Source: an uncultured Lachnospiraceae bacterium
GTDB taxonomy: Bacteria; Bacillota; Clostridia; Lachnospirales; Lachnospiraceae
Direction: 5' to 3'
Length of the DNA stretch: 64,000 bases
Assembly (NCBI GenBank): GCA_900316855.1
Contig: ONEK01000006.1
Span: forward strand, 47,640 to 111,639
A program made the position numbers and the translations under genes. Within the stretch, counting starts at the first letter, position 1; each line of letters opens with the position of its first letter. Positions 17,284-25,595 of this stretch are shown piece by piece. Under the pieces are notes generated by a model. That model ran no database searches, was not told where the DNA came from, and saw only the letters and a program-made list of their open reading frames with translations.

Positions 17284-18147
17284 TCAGCGGAGGATCTCCG
17301 AGAGGGAGTTCATAATGCCGGCAGCAATTTCCGGCTTATTCATGGAATACACGTGAATGTGCGTCACGCCGTTGCTGATAAGGTCAATGATCTGCTCCGT
17401 CGCATAGATGACGCCGGCCTGCTTCATCTTCGCAGGATCGTCCCCGAAGCGGTCCACCATCATCCGGAAGCGCTGCGGGATCGTCGCGCCGGAGAGAGCG
17501 ACGCTGCGGGCTACCTGCTTCTTGTTCGTGATGGGCATAATGCCGGGCAGAACAGGAACCCCGATTCCCTTCTCGCGGATGCGGTACAGGAAGTTATACA
17601 GCGTATTGTTGTCGAAGAACATCTGCGTCGTCAGGAAGTCGACGCCCGCGTCGACCTTCTCCTTCAGATGGTCAATGTCCTCCGACGGGCGTTCGCATTC
17701 CACATGTCCCTCTGGGTAGCAGGCACCGCCGATACAGAACGAGTCGTCAACGGAGCGGATATCCCGCACCAGCTCGCTCGCATGATCGTAATCAAACACC
17801 GTCCTGCCTTCCCCCGGAATGTCTCCGCGAAGTGCCATGATGTTCTCGATGCCGTTTTGGCGGTACACATCGATCATCTCGCGTACATGCTCCCTGGTGG
17901 AGGAGACACATGTCAGGTGTGCAAGGACCGGCGTGCCGTATTTATTCTGGATGTCTGCGGCGATGGAAGCGGTGTTTTTGCTCGTTCCCCCTCCCGCGCC
18001 GTACGTCACGCTCATGAACGAGGGGTGCAGGGCGGCTATCCGGCGTGCGGCTTCCTCCACCTGTGCGTATCTGTCGTCCGTCTTCGGGGGGAAAACCTCG
18101 AAGCTGATCGTAACGTCATGACTGTTCAATATGTCTGTGATTTTCAT
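17284..18147 (-). CDS. metF: 5,10-methylenetetrahydrofolate reductase
   Basis: 287 residues, the usual bacterial MetF size, preceded by a strong CAGGAGGTCAGG-type ribosome-binding site. It begins MKITDILNSHDVTISFEVFPPK, with the conserved Glu of SFEVFPPK, and continues with FMSVTYGAGGGT, VLAHLTCVS, ALRGDIPGEG, IGGACYPEGH, the FLTTQMFFDN loop and VPVLPGIMPI; all are family hallmarks. It makes 5-methyltetrahydrofolate using FAD, the methyl donor for the MetH encoded two genes downstream. The upstream neighbour ends 27 bp earlier without a clear terminator, so metF may be read through from the envelope genes. Confidence 0.97.
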   Translation of the reverse strand: MKITDILNSHDVTISFEVFPPKTDDRYAQVEEAARRIAALHPSFMSVTYGAGGGTSKNTASIAADIQNKYGTPVLAHLTCVSSTREHVREMIDVYRQNGIENIMALRGDIPGEGRTVFDYDHASELVRDIRSVDDSFCIGGACYPEGHVECERPSEDIDHLKEKVDAGVDFLTTQMFFDNNTLYNFLYRIREKGIGVPVLPGIMPITNKKQVARSVALSGATIPQRFRMMVDRFGDDPAKMKQAGVIYATEQIIDLISNGVTHIHVYSMNKPEIAAGIMNSLSEILR

Positions 18148-18174
18148 ACCTTCCTGACCTCCTGCGCAGCCCGT

Positions 18175-19515
18175 TTAATGAATGACCATCATGGAGCTGA
18201 CGTCATACTCGCTGTAGTTCTCCTGCAGCACGGTGTAGATGAAATGGTCGGCGATCTTCTGAAAGCCGTCCGTATTGATGTGAATATTGTCCTTCAGGTA
18301 ATCCTTATAGTTGTGCTCGTTGATGGAGCCGTAGTAGTTGTCGAGGAACGAAACGGACATGTCACCGCAGGTATCATAAGCGAACTGCCAGTACTGGATG
18401 AGCGTCCCGTTGCCAAGATCCGTCTGGCGGCCGTTCTGTGTCTCTCCGTTCTCCTCGTGCTCCATGTAGGTGGGAGACAGAAACACAATCCGGATCCAGG
18501 GGTATTTCTCCTGCAGCAGCTTGAACGAATCCTTCAGCGAACCGACATATGTCGTCATCTCCTCATCGTAGCCCTCGTTGATGACGGGGCTGCCGTTCTC
18601 GTAATCGACGGCATCGTACATGACAGCGATGATGTCCACGCTGTTCATGTCCGTCTGCTCCAGCGCCTTGACGGATTTCATGTACTGGTCGTTATCCGGG
18701 TGGGCATTTTTCGCCACCGTCTCGAGCGCGGAGTAATCCCCGAGCGAGATGTAGTACGAGACATAGAACAGGTTGAAAATATCGTCCATGTCACTGAGGG
18801 ACTCCGTGGAGTATTTCGCGTTTTTGCACGTCACCTGCGACTGCGGAAATGCGGCATTGATCACAGTGGCATTGCCGTACTTCGCGATCTGGCCGGCCAG
18901 GCCGTTCTCCGTCACATCATCTGAAAACGGCGAATTGCCAAGGCACAGGATCGTTGTCTTCCCGTCATCCTCGTGTCCCTCGAGTTTGCTCTTGGGGAGG
19001 TAGACCATGTTGTCGTTCACCTCGACATCGTATTTCGTCGTCGTTTTCAGCGGATCAAAGTGAATGTCCACGCCCCGGTTCCAGATCAGGAAGCGCACGA
19101 CTGCAGTCAGAGCCACCGCTGCGATGACAATAAGGAGCACGGCATTGAGATTGATCCGGGACTTGCCGGCCTTCCTCCCTTTCTCCCCGTCCGGCGCGTG
19201 CTCCGTTTTCCCGGACCGCTTCCCCGGGACTGCGGAGTTCTTCCTTTGTTTCGAAGCCGGTGCGGCCGGATGACCCTCGTGCTCCGCGGAGGCGGAAGTC
19301 TTCCCGTCCCCGGCGTCCGGCTTCGCCGCATTCTCCTTCCCGTTCCCGCTGCCGGTCCCGTCTCCGCTTCCGGCTTCGTTTTCGTCCTCGTCGTCCGTCT
19401 CTTCGGCAGCGCGGGGAGCGTGTTCCGCCTCGCGCACCTTGGCCTTCAGTTCCTCGTCGTCATCGATAAGATCCTCAAGATTCAGGATCTCGAAATCATC
19501 ATTCTTACCTGCCAT
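18175..19515 (-). CDS. Membrane-anchored SGNH/GDSL-like hydrolase domain protein
   Basis: 446 residues from ATG 19515 (a TTG at 19554 is an alternative). Residues 1-115 are highly charged and low-complexity (acidic then Lys/Gly/Ser-rich), followed by one transmembrane segment (INLNAVLLIVIAAVALTAVVR, about 125-145). The outside domain then starts with YLPKSKLEG. Block I reads ILCLGNSPFSDD, with Ser where GDSL enzymes have GDS, and block V reads DNIHINTDGFQKIADH, with the usual Asp-x-x-His. So it looks like an extracellular SGNH hydrolase or acyl-transfer protein on a cytoplasmic disordered tail. It follows the AAA+ gene by 77 bp. Substrate unknown; O-acetyl removal or addition on a surface glycan is plausible because of the neighbours. 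Confidence 0.7.
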   Translation of the reverse strand: MAGKNDDFEILNLEDLIDDDEELKAKVREAEHAPRAAEETDDEDENEAGSGDGTGSGNGKENAAKPDAGDGKTSASAEHEGHPAAPASKQRKNSAVPGKRSGKTEHAPDGEKGRKAGKSRINLNAVLLIVIAAVALTAVVRFLIWNRGVDIHFDPLKTTTKYDVEVNDNMVYLPKSKLEGHEDDGKTTILCLGNSPFSDDVTENGLAGQIAKYGNATVINAAFPQSQVTCKNAKYSTESLSDMDDIFNLFYVSYYISLGDYSALETVAKNAHPDNDQYMKSVKALEQTDMNSVDIIAVMYDAVDYENGSPVINEGYDEEMTTYVGSLKDSFKLLQEKYPWIRIVFLSPTYMEHEENGETQNGRQTDLGNGTLIQYWQFAYDTCGDMSVSFLDNYYGSINEHNYKDYLKDNIHINTDGFQKIADHFIYTVLQENYSEYDVSSMMVIH

Positions 19516-19592
19516 AAACCTGTTTCCCTTTATATTCCTGACGTACCCTGGCAAGCCCGGCGCCGGCCGGTGCCTTCGCCCTTTACGTCATT

Positions 19593-21125
19593 CTACACCA
19601 GGCCCTGAAGTTTCAGGATTTCATCCTGCAGCTGCTGCTTCCTGTCGTTAAGGAGCAGGAGCCTGTTGTACCGGTAATAGGCTTCGTTGCCGCATTCCGT
19701 GACAAACTTCAGGCTGTAGAAGCCTGCGGAAAGCTCCGACAGGAATATAACCATCTCCTGACCTTCGCCGAATGTCTTCGCCATGAACTCAAAGCTGTGT
19801 GTGAGGTGATCCCCTGCCGTTTTCACCGCCGTCTGACGCGCCGCTTCGCGGGCATCAAACCACGACTTGCACAGGCCGAAATCCACACGCGCATCCCCGG
19901 TTCCTCTGATACCGAGCTCCTTCTCAAGCTCTGTGAGTGCCTCGATTGCAAGGCGTCCTGTCTTCTCCCCACCGCGGTCCAGCATTCCGGCATCGAGGTC
20001 TCTGCGGAGCTGATCCTCCGCTTCCCTCCGGAAGCCCTGTACCACATCCAGCGCCCTTATGCCGCAGGCAGCGCCCGTGTCACATTCCTTTAGCGAGCTG
20101 CGCACCCTGCCGAGTGTCTCAAGCAGGGATTTCTGCACGGCAAGATCCTGCGCGTAATCGCGGAACTCCCCGTTCAGGCTGTCAATCAGCAGACTGATGA
20201 GCGAGAGCTTCTCGTCAAACGGCGAGTTCTTCACCGCAAGGGCCTCTTCGGGCGCATTGCCCTCCAGAATCTCCGGAATCCGGTAGATGTTGCGGTATTT
20301 ATTATACAGCTCGTAATACGTCGCAAAGTCCCTGGCAATCTCCGGATCCTGCAGATACTGTACGATGAGGTTTTCTGTCACCGGGATCCTCAGCTCCTCG
20401 TACACGGTTATGATCTGGGACAGGTCCTCCCAGCCTCTTGCCGTGACGAAATATTTGTTGTCCACCTCTGTCCGGATGGAGTAGAAATTCTCCTTCCGGA
20501 TTTCGAGATAAGCCAGAATGGAGCCGTGAATGCCTGCCCTGTAGGCGTACTCCTTCCAGACGTCGAAGTCTTCCGTGATTTCAATCTTCTTCACGCGGTC
20601 GAGCGTGACGATGTCGAAGTCGCGGACCGACTTGTTGTACTGGGGCGGGTTGCCCGCCGTCACGATCACGAACCCTTCCGGAATCCGGTGTGTGCCAAAC
20701 GTCTTATACTGCAGGAACTGCAGCATGGTCGGCGCAAGCGTCTCCGAGACACAGTTGATCTCATCGAGGAACAGGATGCCCTCCTGCACGCCGGATTTTT
20801 CAATCTGCTCGTACACGGAGGCGACGATCTCACTCATCGTGTATTCCGTGACGGAAACCTCCTTCCCACCGAATTCCTGTTTCGAGATAAACGGCAGGCC
20901 GATGGCACTCTGGCGGGTGTGGTGTGTGATCGTATACGAGACGAGATTGATTCCGCACTCCCTCGCCGCCTGTTCCATGATGGCTGTCTTGCCGATGCCG
21001 GGCGGGCCGATGAGAAGGAGCGGCCGCTGCTTCTCGAACGGGATCCGGAACGCGCCGGTCTCATCCCGGGATGTATACGCGCGGACTGTATTGACGATTT
21101 CCTGCTTTGCTTCCTTTATGTTCAT
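19593..21125 (-). CDS. MoxR-type AAA+ ATPase
   Basis: 510 residues. The AAA+ core occupies about 1-260: Walker A GPPGIGKT (40-47), Walker B GILFLDEIN with DE at 121-122, sensor-1 region FVIVTAGNPPQYN, and an arginine-finger region around LDRVKKIEI. The C-terminal 250 residues are helical and specific to this subgroup (ending in DRKQQLQDEILKLQG). MoxR ATPases work with VWA-domain proteins as metal- or cofactor-insertion chaperones or as stress and conflict modules. The gene just upstream is exactly such a VWA protein. Start chosen at ATG 21125 with AGGAAACAG upstream. A short hairpin precedes the start. Client protein unknown. Confidence 0.9.
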   Translation of the reverse strand: MNIKEAKQEIVNTVRAYTSRDETGAFRIPFEKQRPLLLIGPPGIGKTAIMEQAARECGINLVSYTITHHTRQSAIGLPFISKQEFGGKEVSVTEYTMSEIVASVYEQIEKSGVQEGILFLDEINCVSETLAPTMLQFLQYKTFGTHRIPEGFVIVTAGNPPQYNKSVRDFDIVTLDRVKKIEITEDFDVWKEYAYRAGIHGSILAYLEIRKENFYSIRTEVDNKYFVTARGWEDLSQIITVYEELRIPVTENLIVQYLQDPEIARDFATYYELYNKYRNIYRIPEILEGNAPEEALAVKNSPFDEKLSLISLLIDSLNGEFRDYAQDLAVQKSLLETLGRVRSSLKECDTGAACGIRALDVVQGFRREAEDQLRRDLDAGMLDRGGEKTGRLAIEALTELEKELGIRGTGDARVDFGLCKSWFDAREAARQTAVKTAGDHLTHSFEFMAKTFGEGQEMVIFLSELSAGFYSLKFVTECGNEAYYRYNRLLLLNDRKQQLQDEILKLQGLV

Positions 21126-21140
21126 GGTCTGTTTCCTTAA

Positions 21141-21158
21141 AGCCTGCAGCGGCAGGCT
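21141..21158. other. Short stem-loop between the VWA and AAA+ genes
   Basis: AGCCTGC (21141-21147) pairs with GCAGGCT (21152-21158) across a four-base loop, followed on the minus strand by TTAAGGAAACAG, which contains the AAA+ ribosome-binding region. There is no T-tract, so it is more likely a translation or mRNA-stability element than a terminator. Confidence 0.4.
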
Positions 21159-21186
21159 GTCACCGATAGGAGTCCTTAAAACAGCT

Positions 21187-22599
21187 TCAAATGTACAGCT
21201 TCACGGCCCATTTCGGAACGTCCTTATCCTCGTAGTCCTCGTCCTTCTCGAAGACAAAGGCGGTGTCGTACGGAGCGGGCCTCGCCGGGTAGATGCCGTA
21301 GCCGTCCGTAAAATACATCAGCCCCTTCAGTCCCCGGTAGTCGGAGGGATGCTCATCAATATAGCGGAGCACGGGACGAAAATCCGTTCCGTATCCCCCC
21401 TTGATGACAAACCGGTCAGCGTATTCCTTCATCTGCTCCGTACTCCGGATCCGGAGTACGTTCTGGACCTGATCATCGCATTCGATGATCGAGATGTCCG
21501 TCCGGTGGAAGAAGCTGTCCCCGCGAAGCAGGAGCGAAGCCGTATCGTTCAGGAATTTCTGCACGAGCGTCCGCTCGCAGGATGCGGAGGTGTCGATCGC
21601 GATGACGAGCTGCTCCACCTTCCTCGCCTCGCGGAACTCATTCTCCTCGATGAGCGGCATATTGCCGTACAGCTCCATTCCGTAATAATAGAAGCCGTAA
21701 TCAAACGAATCCGGGTCGACACCCGCTTCCTCCCTCGTCACCAGGAACTTCTGCAGGAAGGCCGTAAAATCCGCACGCTTTTCCAGGGAGTACGAGAGCG
21801 TCCTCTCAAGGCTTCCCTTTTCCGTACCGGCCAGGTTCCCGAGCGTCAGCTCCGCGTGAAGCTTCTGTGCGTTCTTTTTCCACTCGTCCTCCTTCATCTT
21901 CCGGAGGGTGAGGGACAGGGCACCGGCCTGCTGCGGCTTTTCGTCCCGGGAGGCATCGGGGCGGTTCTGATCCTCATTCCCGTGATCGCTTCCCTTCAGA
22001 CCGGAGGGCTGCTGCAGGGAAGGATTCATATTTCCGTCCTGTCCGCTCTGCCGGTCGTTCAGGCGCTCCCAGAAGCTGTGATCATCCCGGCCGAATTCCT
22101 GCTCAAGCCGGGCTTCCTCCCGGTAATCCCGCTCCCGTGATGTGAAATCGCGGTACAGGCGCTGCGCCGTCAGGACCTTCACCCGGCTCTTCAGGTCCTC
22201 ATAGACCGCCATCCGCCGGTCCGTCACAATGTCGTCGATCGCGGGATAATCCATGGTGTCAATGACGGATTCCACCGCGATGTCACAGCAAAGGCCCCAC
22301 AGTTCCTGATCCTCGTACTGGTCCGCCGCGTACATATGACGGAACAGGCAGTGCATCAGCATGTGCATGTAAGTCCGGTTGAGACGCCGCGGTCTCTCCA
22401 GGTAAACCTGCATGAGGAACGAGGTGTTGTAACGGATGTATGTGCCGTCGGTCCCCACGGTATGTGTCGACAGATCCATAACTGGGGAGAGGCTCTCCAG
22501 CGACGGCCCCAGGAAGTGCATGGACAGATACAGGTCGGTCCGCACTGCCGCTAAAATTTTCCTGCCCATCCCATCCAGGGCTTCGTGTGCTTCGTTCAT
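21187..22599 (-). CDS. VWA-like protein with degenerate metallopeptidase-like N-terminal domain
   Basis: 470 residues. The N-terminal part (residues about 60-125) resembles the putative metallopeptidase domain found before VWA-like domains (DUF2201 type): HMLMHCLFRH at 79-88, then CCDIAVESVID. The zinc-motif glutamate of HExxH is Met here, so the site may be inactive. A charged, low-complexity linker spans about 150-245. The VWA-like domain begins near 328 with MIDAS-type DTSAS (Asp336, Ser338, Ser340) and has GGYGTDFRPVLRYI and YFTDGYGIYP later. It is the expected partner of the MoxR ATPase encoded 61 bp downstream. Role inferred as adaptor or client-binding subunit of a MoxR-VWA chaperone system; the start codon has only a weak ribosome-binding site. 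Confidence 0.8.
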   Translation of the reverse strand: MNEAHEALDGMGRKILAAVRTDLYLSMHFLGPSLESLSPVMDLSTHTVGTDGTYIRYNTSFLMQVYLERPRRLNRTYMHMLMHCLFRHMYAADQYEDQELWGLCCDIAVESVIDTMDYPAIDDIVTDRRMAVYEDLKSRVKVLTAQRLYRDFTSRERDYREEARLEQEFGRDDHSFWERLNDRQSGQDGNMNPSLQQPSGLKGSDHGNEDQNRPDASRDEKPQQAGALSLTLRKMKEDEWKKNAQKLHAELTLGNLAGTEKGSLERTLSYSLEKRADFTAFLQKFLVTREEAGVDPDSFDYGFYYYGMELYGNMPLIEENEFREARKVEQLVIAIDTSASCERTLVQKFLNDTASLLLRGDSFFHRTDISIIECDDQVQNVLRIRSTEQMKEYADRFVIKGGYGTDFRPVLRYIDEHPSDYRGLKGLMYFTDGYGIYPARPAPYDTAFVFEKDEDYEDKDVPKWAVKLYI

Positions 22600-22647
22600 G
22601 GTTTCTGACAGCTGCTTACGTCTGCCTGTTTTAGTACTGCCTGCCGG

Positions 22648-23562
22648 TCACCAGTCGCCGAGCGACAGCGCTCCGGCGCCTGATGCGGCATCTGCTTCCT
22701 GCTGTTCCATCCTCCGGTGCCGGTAATCCATCAGGATCGCGCCGCATTCCGTCCGCTTTTCCTCCGCACAAAGGCGAAGGACCGGTCCGACTGCCTCCTC
22801 CGGAATCAGTTCCCTGTCCGCAAGAAACGAGATTGTGTCCGTGTCATTTTCCGCAGTCAGGGCTTTCAGCGCTGCCTCCGCATGCTCCGTCAGGTACTGC
22901 CGGTACCGGTCAGCGGCGGAATCCGACAGCTCCACCGGGTACCGGAGCCGTCCGATGCAGATATCCATTCCTGCGCGGAAGTCATATTCCGTCAGCCTCG
23001 GCAGCAGCCGGTCATAGCCCGCGTAGTCGATGGCATGCCTGTCGACGCACTCACGATAAGCCATGCCGCCTCCCTCAATCGTGAAATGAATGGCGCGCGC
23101 CATGGTATCCTCCCTCGCCTCGGAGACATACTCGGGAAACGTAAGGGATACGGTTTCCCCTCCCGCAAGGTGCAGTACAAAGCGGAGCGCCTGATCCGTA
23201 TCCTGCAGGAATTCCCGGATGATCACATAATCGTCCGCACGCACGCAGGTAACCTCCAGCTCCCGCAGGGCACTGCAGCCGCGGATGACACCGTCGTAAT
23301 AGTCATCCGTCGTGTTGAACAGGCAGATCCGCCGAAGGCCCGTACAGTTCTGGAACGCGAACAGATGCAGCGCTTTCAGGGTCACGGGCAGACGGACCTC
23401 GGCGAGGTCCTTCCTCCCGGCGAACGCATGTGCCGCAATGGAGCGGACCGGGAGTCCTTCGATTTCCTCCGGGACAAACAGACCGGAAAGTCCCCCTTCA
23501 TAGCCTGTCACCTCGATGTAAGGACCCTGACGGTCCTCTTTCTGCTCATACAGGAGTGCCAT
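22648..23562 (-). CDS. Leucine-rich-repeat (BspA-like) protein, third member of the MoxR-VWA module
   Basis: About 304 residues from ATG 23562, which has GGAGGGG eight bases upstream; a GTG (23571) and an ATG (23568) slightly upstream are possible. The N-terminal 110 residues carry BspA/LRR_5 repeats (GLFVPEEIEGLPVRSIAAHA, FAGRKDLAEVRLPVTLKALH, LFAFQNCTGLRRICLF). The remainder looks like a helical domain with no motif I recognise (RYRQYLTEHAEAALKALTAE). There is no signal peptide, so it is presumably cytosolic, unlike many surface BspA proteins. It starts 5 bp after the upstream membrane protein stop and precedes the VWA gene by 48 bp. It may select targets for the MoxR-VWA pair; that is inference from operon position. 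Confidence 0.65.
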   Translation of the reverse strand: MALLYEQKEDRQGPYIEVTGYEGGLSGLFVPEEIEGLPVRSIAAHAFAGRKDLAEVRLPVTLKALHLFAFQNCTGLRRICLFNTTDDYYDGVIRGCSALRELEVTCVRADDYVIIREFLQDTDQALRFVLHLAGGETVSLTFPEYVSEAREDTMARAIHFTIEGGGMAYRECVDRHAIDYAGYDRLLPRLTEYDFRAGMDICIGRLRYPVELSDSAADRYRQYLTEHAEAALKALTAENDTDTISFLADRELIPEEAVGPVLRLCAEEKRTECGAILMDYRHRRMEQQEADAASGAGALSLGDW

Positions 23563-23567
23563 GAGCA

Positions 23568-24386
23568 TCACCCCTCCGCCTTCGCAGCCGGTTCCTCAGC
23601 GGAATCCGTCTGGTCCGTCAGGCTGTTCTCCTGCGCCTCATTCCGGAGGATGGAATAGCCGTCCGTCTGCGCAATGAGCTTCAGGTCATACTCCGCAAGC
23701 TCCTGCTCATTGTATCCCACCAGCTTCGCCGTCTCCAGTACCACATAATTGCAGTTGTACTGGTTGATGGCAGACGTCAGTACCTCCAGGTCGGGATGTT
23801 CACTGTTGACTGCCCGGTAGACAGAATCATCCACATCATAGTTCTGATACTGGGGCATCTGCATTTCCCTGCCGTAGGGCATGAGGATCTTCGTCTCGTA
23901 CTGACGGACGAACTGCACGAGGCCGACCGGCATGGCCACCATCGTCCGCTGACCGCCGGTATCATTCATGATGAGGTCAGAGATGTTCATCACCATCTGC
24001 GGAATGTGGAGACGGTTCTGTGCGGGCAGGAGGTTTTCATTCCGGTAGGTGTAGTTACCTGTCAGTGCCAGAATGAGGCCAAGAATCACAACGCCACGGA
24101 CGAGTGACCTGCGGCAGAGCTTCACTCCCGCATATGCAACGGTCAGTGTCATCGGAATAAGCCACAGGATCCGGTAATAGGTGTCCGATTCCTCCACCTT
24201 CGAATACAGGATATAGAACGGCGGCAGCAGAAACAGTACCGTCAGGGCAAGCGGCAGATAAACGAAAACCGCCCGGTTCACCCTGTCGAGCTCCCGGAAA
24301 AAAAGCCACACAAGCGCCGCACAGTAGAACAGAAACAGGAAACCGTCTCCGTCATATTGAATTAATGCATTCCAGATTGCACTCAT
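23568..24386 (-). CDS. Polytopic membrane protein with extracytoplasmic C-terminal domain
   Basis: 272 residues. At least four hydrophobic segments lie in the first 125 residues (FLFLFYCAALVWLFF, VYLPLALTVLFLLPPFYI, ILWLIPMTLTVAYAG, GVVILGLILALTGNY). They are followed by a soluble part of about 145 residues with QMVMNISDLIMND and a C-terminal acidic tail. It looks like the C-terminal half of a larger glycosyltransferase-C-like membrane protein. The upstream gene encodes the matching N-terminal-like half (both proteins begin MSAI), so the pair may act as one two-subunit enzyme. I cannot name a function. A GGAGAAACT ribosome-binding site precedes the ATG. Confidence 0.7.
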   Translation of the reverse strand: MSAIWNALIQYDGDGFLFLFYCAALVWLFFRELDRVNRAVFVYLPLALTVLFLLPPFYILYSKVEESDTYYRILWLIPMTLTVAYAGVKLCRRSLVRGVVILGLILALTGNYTYRNENLLPAQNRLHIPQMVMNISDLIMNDTGGQRTMVAMPVGLVQFVRQYETKILMPYGREMQMPQYQNYDVDDSVYRAVNSEHPDLEVLTSAINQYNCNYVVLETAKLVGYNEQELAEYDLKLIAQTDGYSILRNEAQENSLTDQTDSAEEPAAKAEG

Positions 24387-24410
24387 AGTTTCTCCGCGCA
24401 GGATCTCCGA

Positions 24411-25595
24411 TTATTTCCCGCCCAGAAACCACTGCCAGAAGTAAACCTTCTGGATCTGGCGGAACAGCACCGCCCCCGTCACGAGGTTCGGAATGCACGC
24501 CAGCAGAATGGTCACGATGATCTTCGGCTTCCTGTAGAGAACGGCCAGGAACAGGCTTCCCGGAAGGAGAAGCCCCAGAATGAGGAACGGTGCCATCGAC
24601 GTGCAAAGGCACGACGACAGATTCAGCAGCAGCAGCAGGAGCACGGCACAGCCGCCTGTCCGCTCTCCCTTCTCCATGCTGTGGCCCAGCTGCAGCAGCA
24701 GGGCAAAGGCTGCAGGGACCAGGACGGCGACGAAAACGGTCTTGCCCTGCCAGGTGCGGAGCAGCAGAAACGACTCCGGCGTATAGATGGAAAGATTCCC
24801 GAAGATCTGCAGGACCTCCACGAGCACCATCGCGGCGGCGGAAAGGGCGTCGCTGTCCGATTCCCAGGTTTTGTCCTGCCCTCCGGCGTCAAGGAGCTCC
24901 CGCAGGACACTGTAGGCTGCAGCGTCCGCAAGCGGCAGAAATACAAGAGGCAGCATGCTGTGTGTCACAATCGTCGGATGGGTGGCGCAGAGTGTCGATA
25001 CCCACGCGATCCACATCGGCAGCATCGCGAGAGCGTGTCTCCAGTCCAGAACCGTCGTCACTCCGGTGTAAGGGATGTAGTGATACATCGTGCCTGTCTG
25101 CACCGCCTGAACGGACTGCGCGACATAGTAGGCGTCATCCCCGTCATAGGAAGCCATGGTATAGGCCTTGTACAGCTGGAAACCGAGAACTGCGAAAAAG
25201 ACGATCCGAAAGAACAGTACCTCCGGATCCGGTGTCCTCCTGCCTTCGCCTGCTGCGTCCGTCCGCTTCCGGCTGAACCGTGCCCGCACAGCACGAAGGA
25301 ACGCGGATTCCATTCCTCCCTTCCCGTGAAGGCGCAGCGCCCCGCAGAGGATCCAGACGGCTAGCAGTACCGTATACAGGACGGCGAGGAGCCGGAAATC
25401 TCCCATGGGCGTCAGGAGGAGGACCGGAATGCCAGCAAGTTCAAAGAGCGCGAACGCAGACAGATATCCCGCAAGAATCAGCAGACGGAAGCTTCGCCTT
25501 TCCCCCGGAAAAAGAGACAGGGGCAGCATGCCGGACAACACCGGCACCACCCCCGCGAATATGAAAAATCCAAGCAGCTTGCAGATGGCACTCAT
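24411..25595 (-). CDS. Polytopic membrane protein (DUF6077-like)
   Basis: 394 residues with about nine hydrophobic segments. The extracytoplasmic stretch SYDGDDAYYVAQSVQAVQ, with acidic residues just after a membrane helix, resembles the first-loop Asp motif of GT-C glycosyltransferases. YIPYTGVTTVLDWRHALAML follows. I recall this type of protein as DUF6077, found in clostridial cell-surface loci; that attribution is from memory. Its ATG overlaps the preceding gene stop by four bases (ATGA), so translation is coupled. The next gene follows after 25 bp. A lipid-linked sugar transferase acting on the outer face of the membrane is the best guess. Confidence 0.65.
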   Translation of the reverse strand: MSAICKLLGFFIFAGVVPVLSGMLPLSLFPGERRSFRLLILAGYLSAFALFELAGIPVLLLTPMGDFRLLAVLYTVLLAVWILCGALRLHGKGGMESAFLRAVRARFSRKRTDAAGEGRRTPDPEVLFFRIVFFAVLGFQLYKAYTMASYDGDDAYYVAQSVQAVQTGTMYHYIPYTGVTTVLDWRHALAMLPMWIAWVSTLCATHPTIVTHSMLPLVFLPLADAAAYSVLRELLDAGGQDKTWESDSDALSAAAMVLVEVLQIFGNLSIYTPESFLLLRTWQGKTVFVAVLVPAAFALLLQLGHSMEKGERTGGCAVLLLLLLNLSSCLCTSMAPFLILGLLLPGSLFLAVLYRKPKIIVTILLACIPNLVTGAVLFRQIQKVYFWQWFLGGK

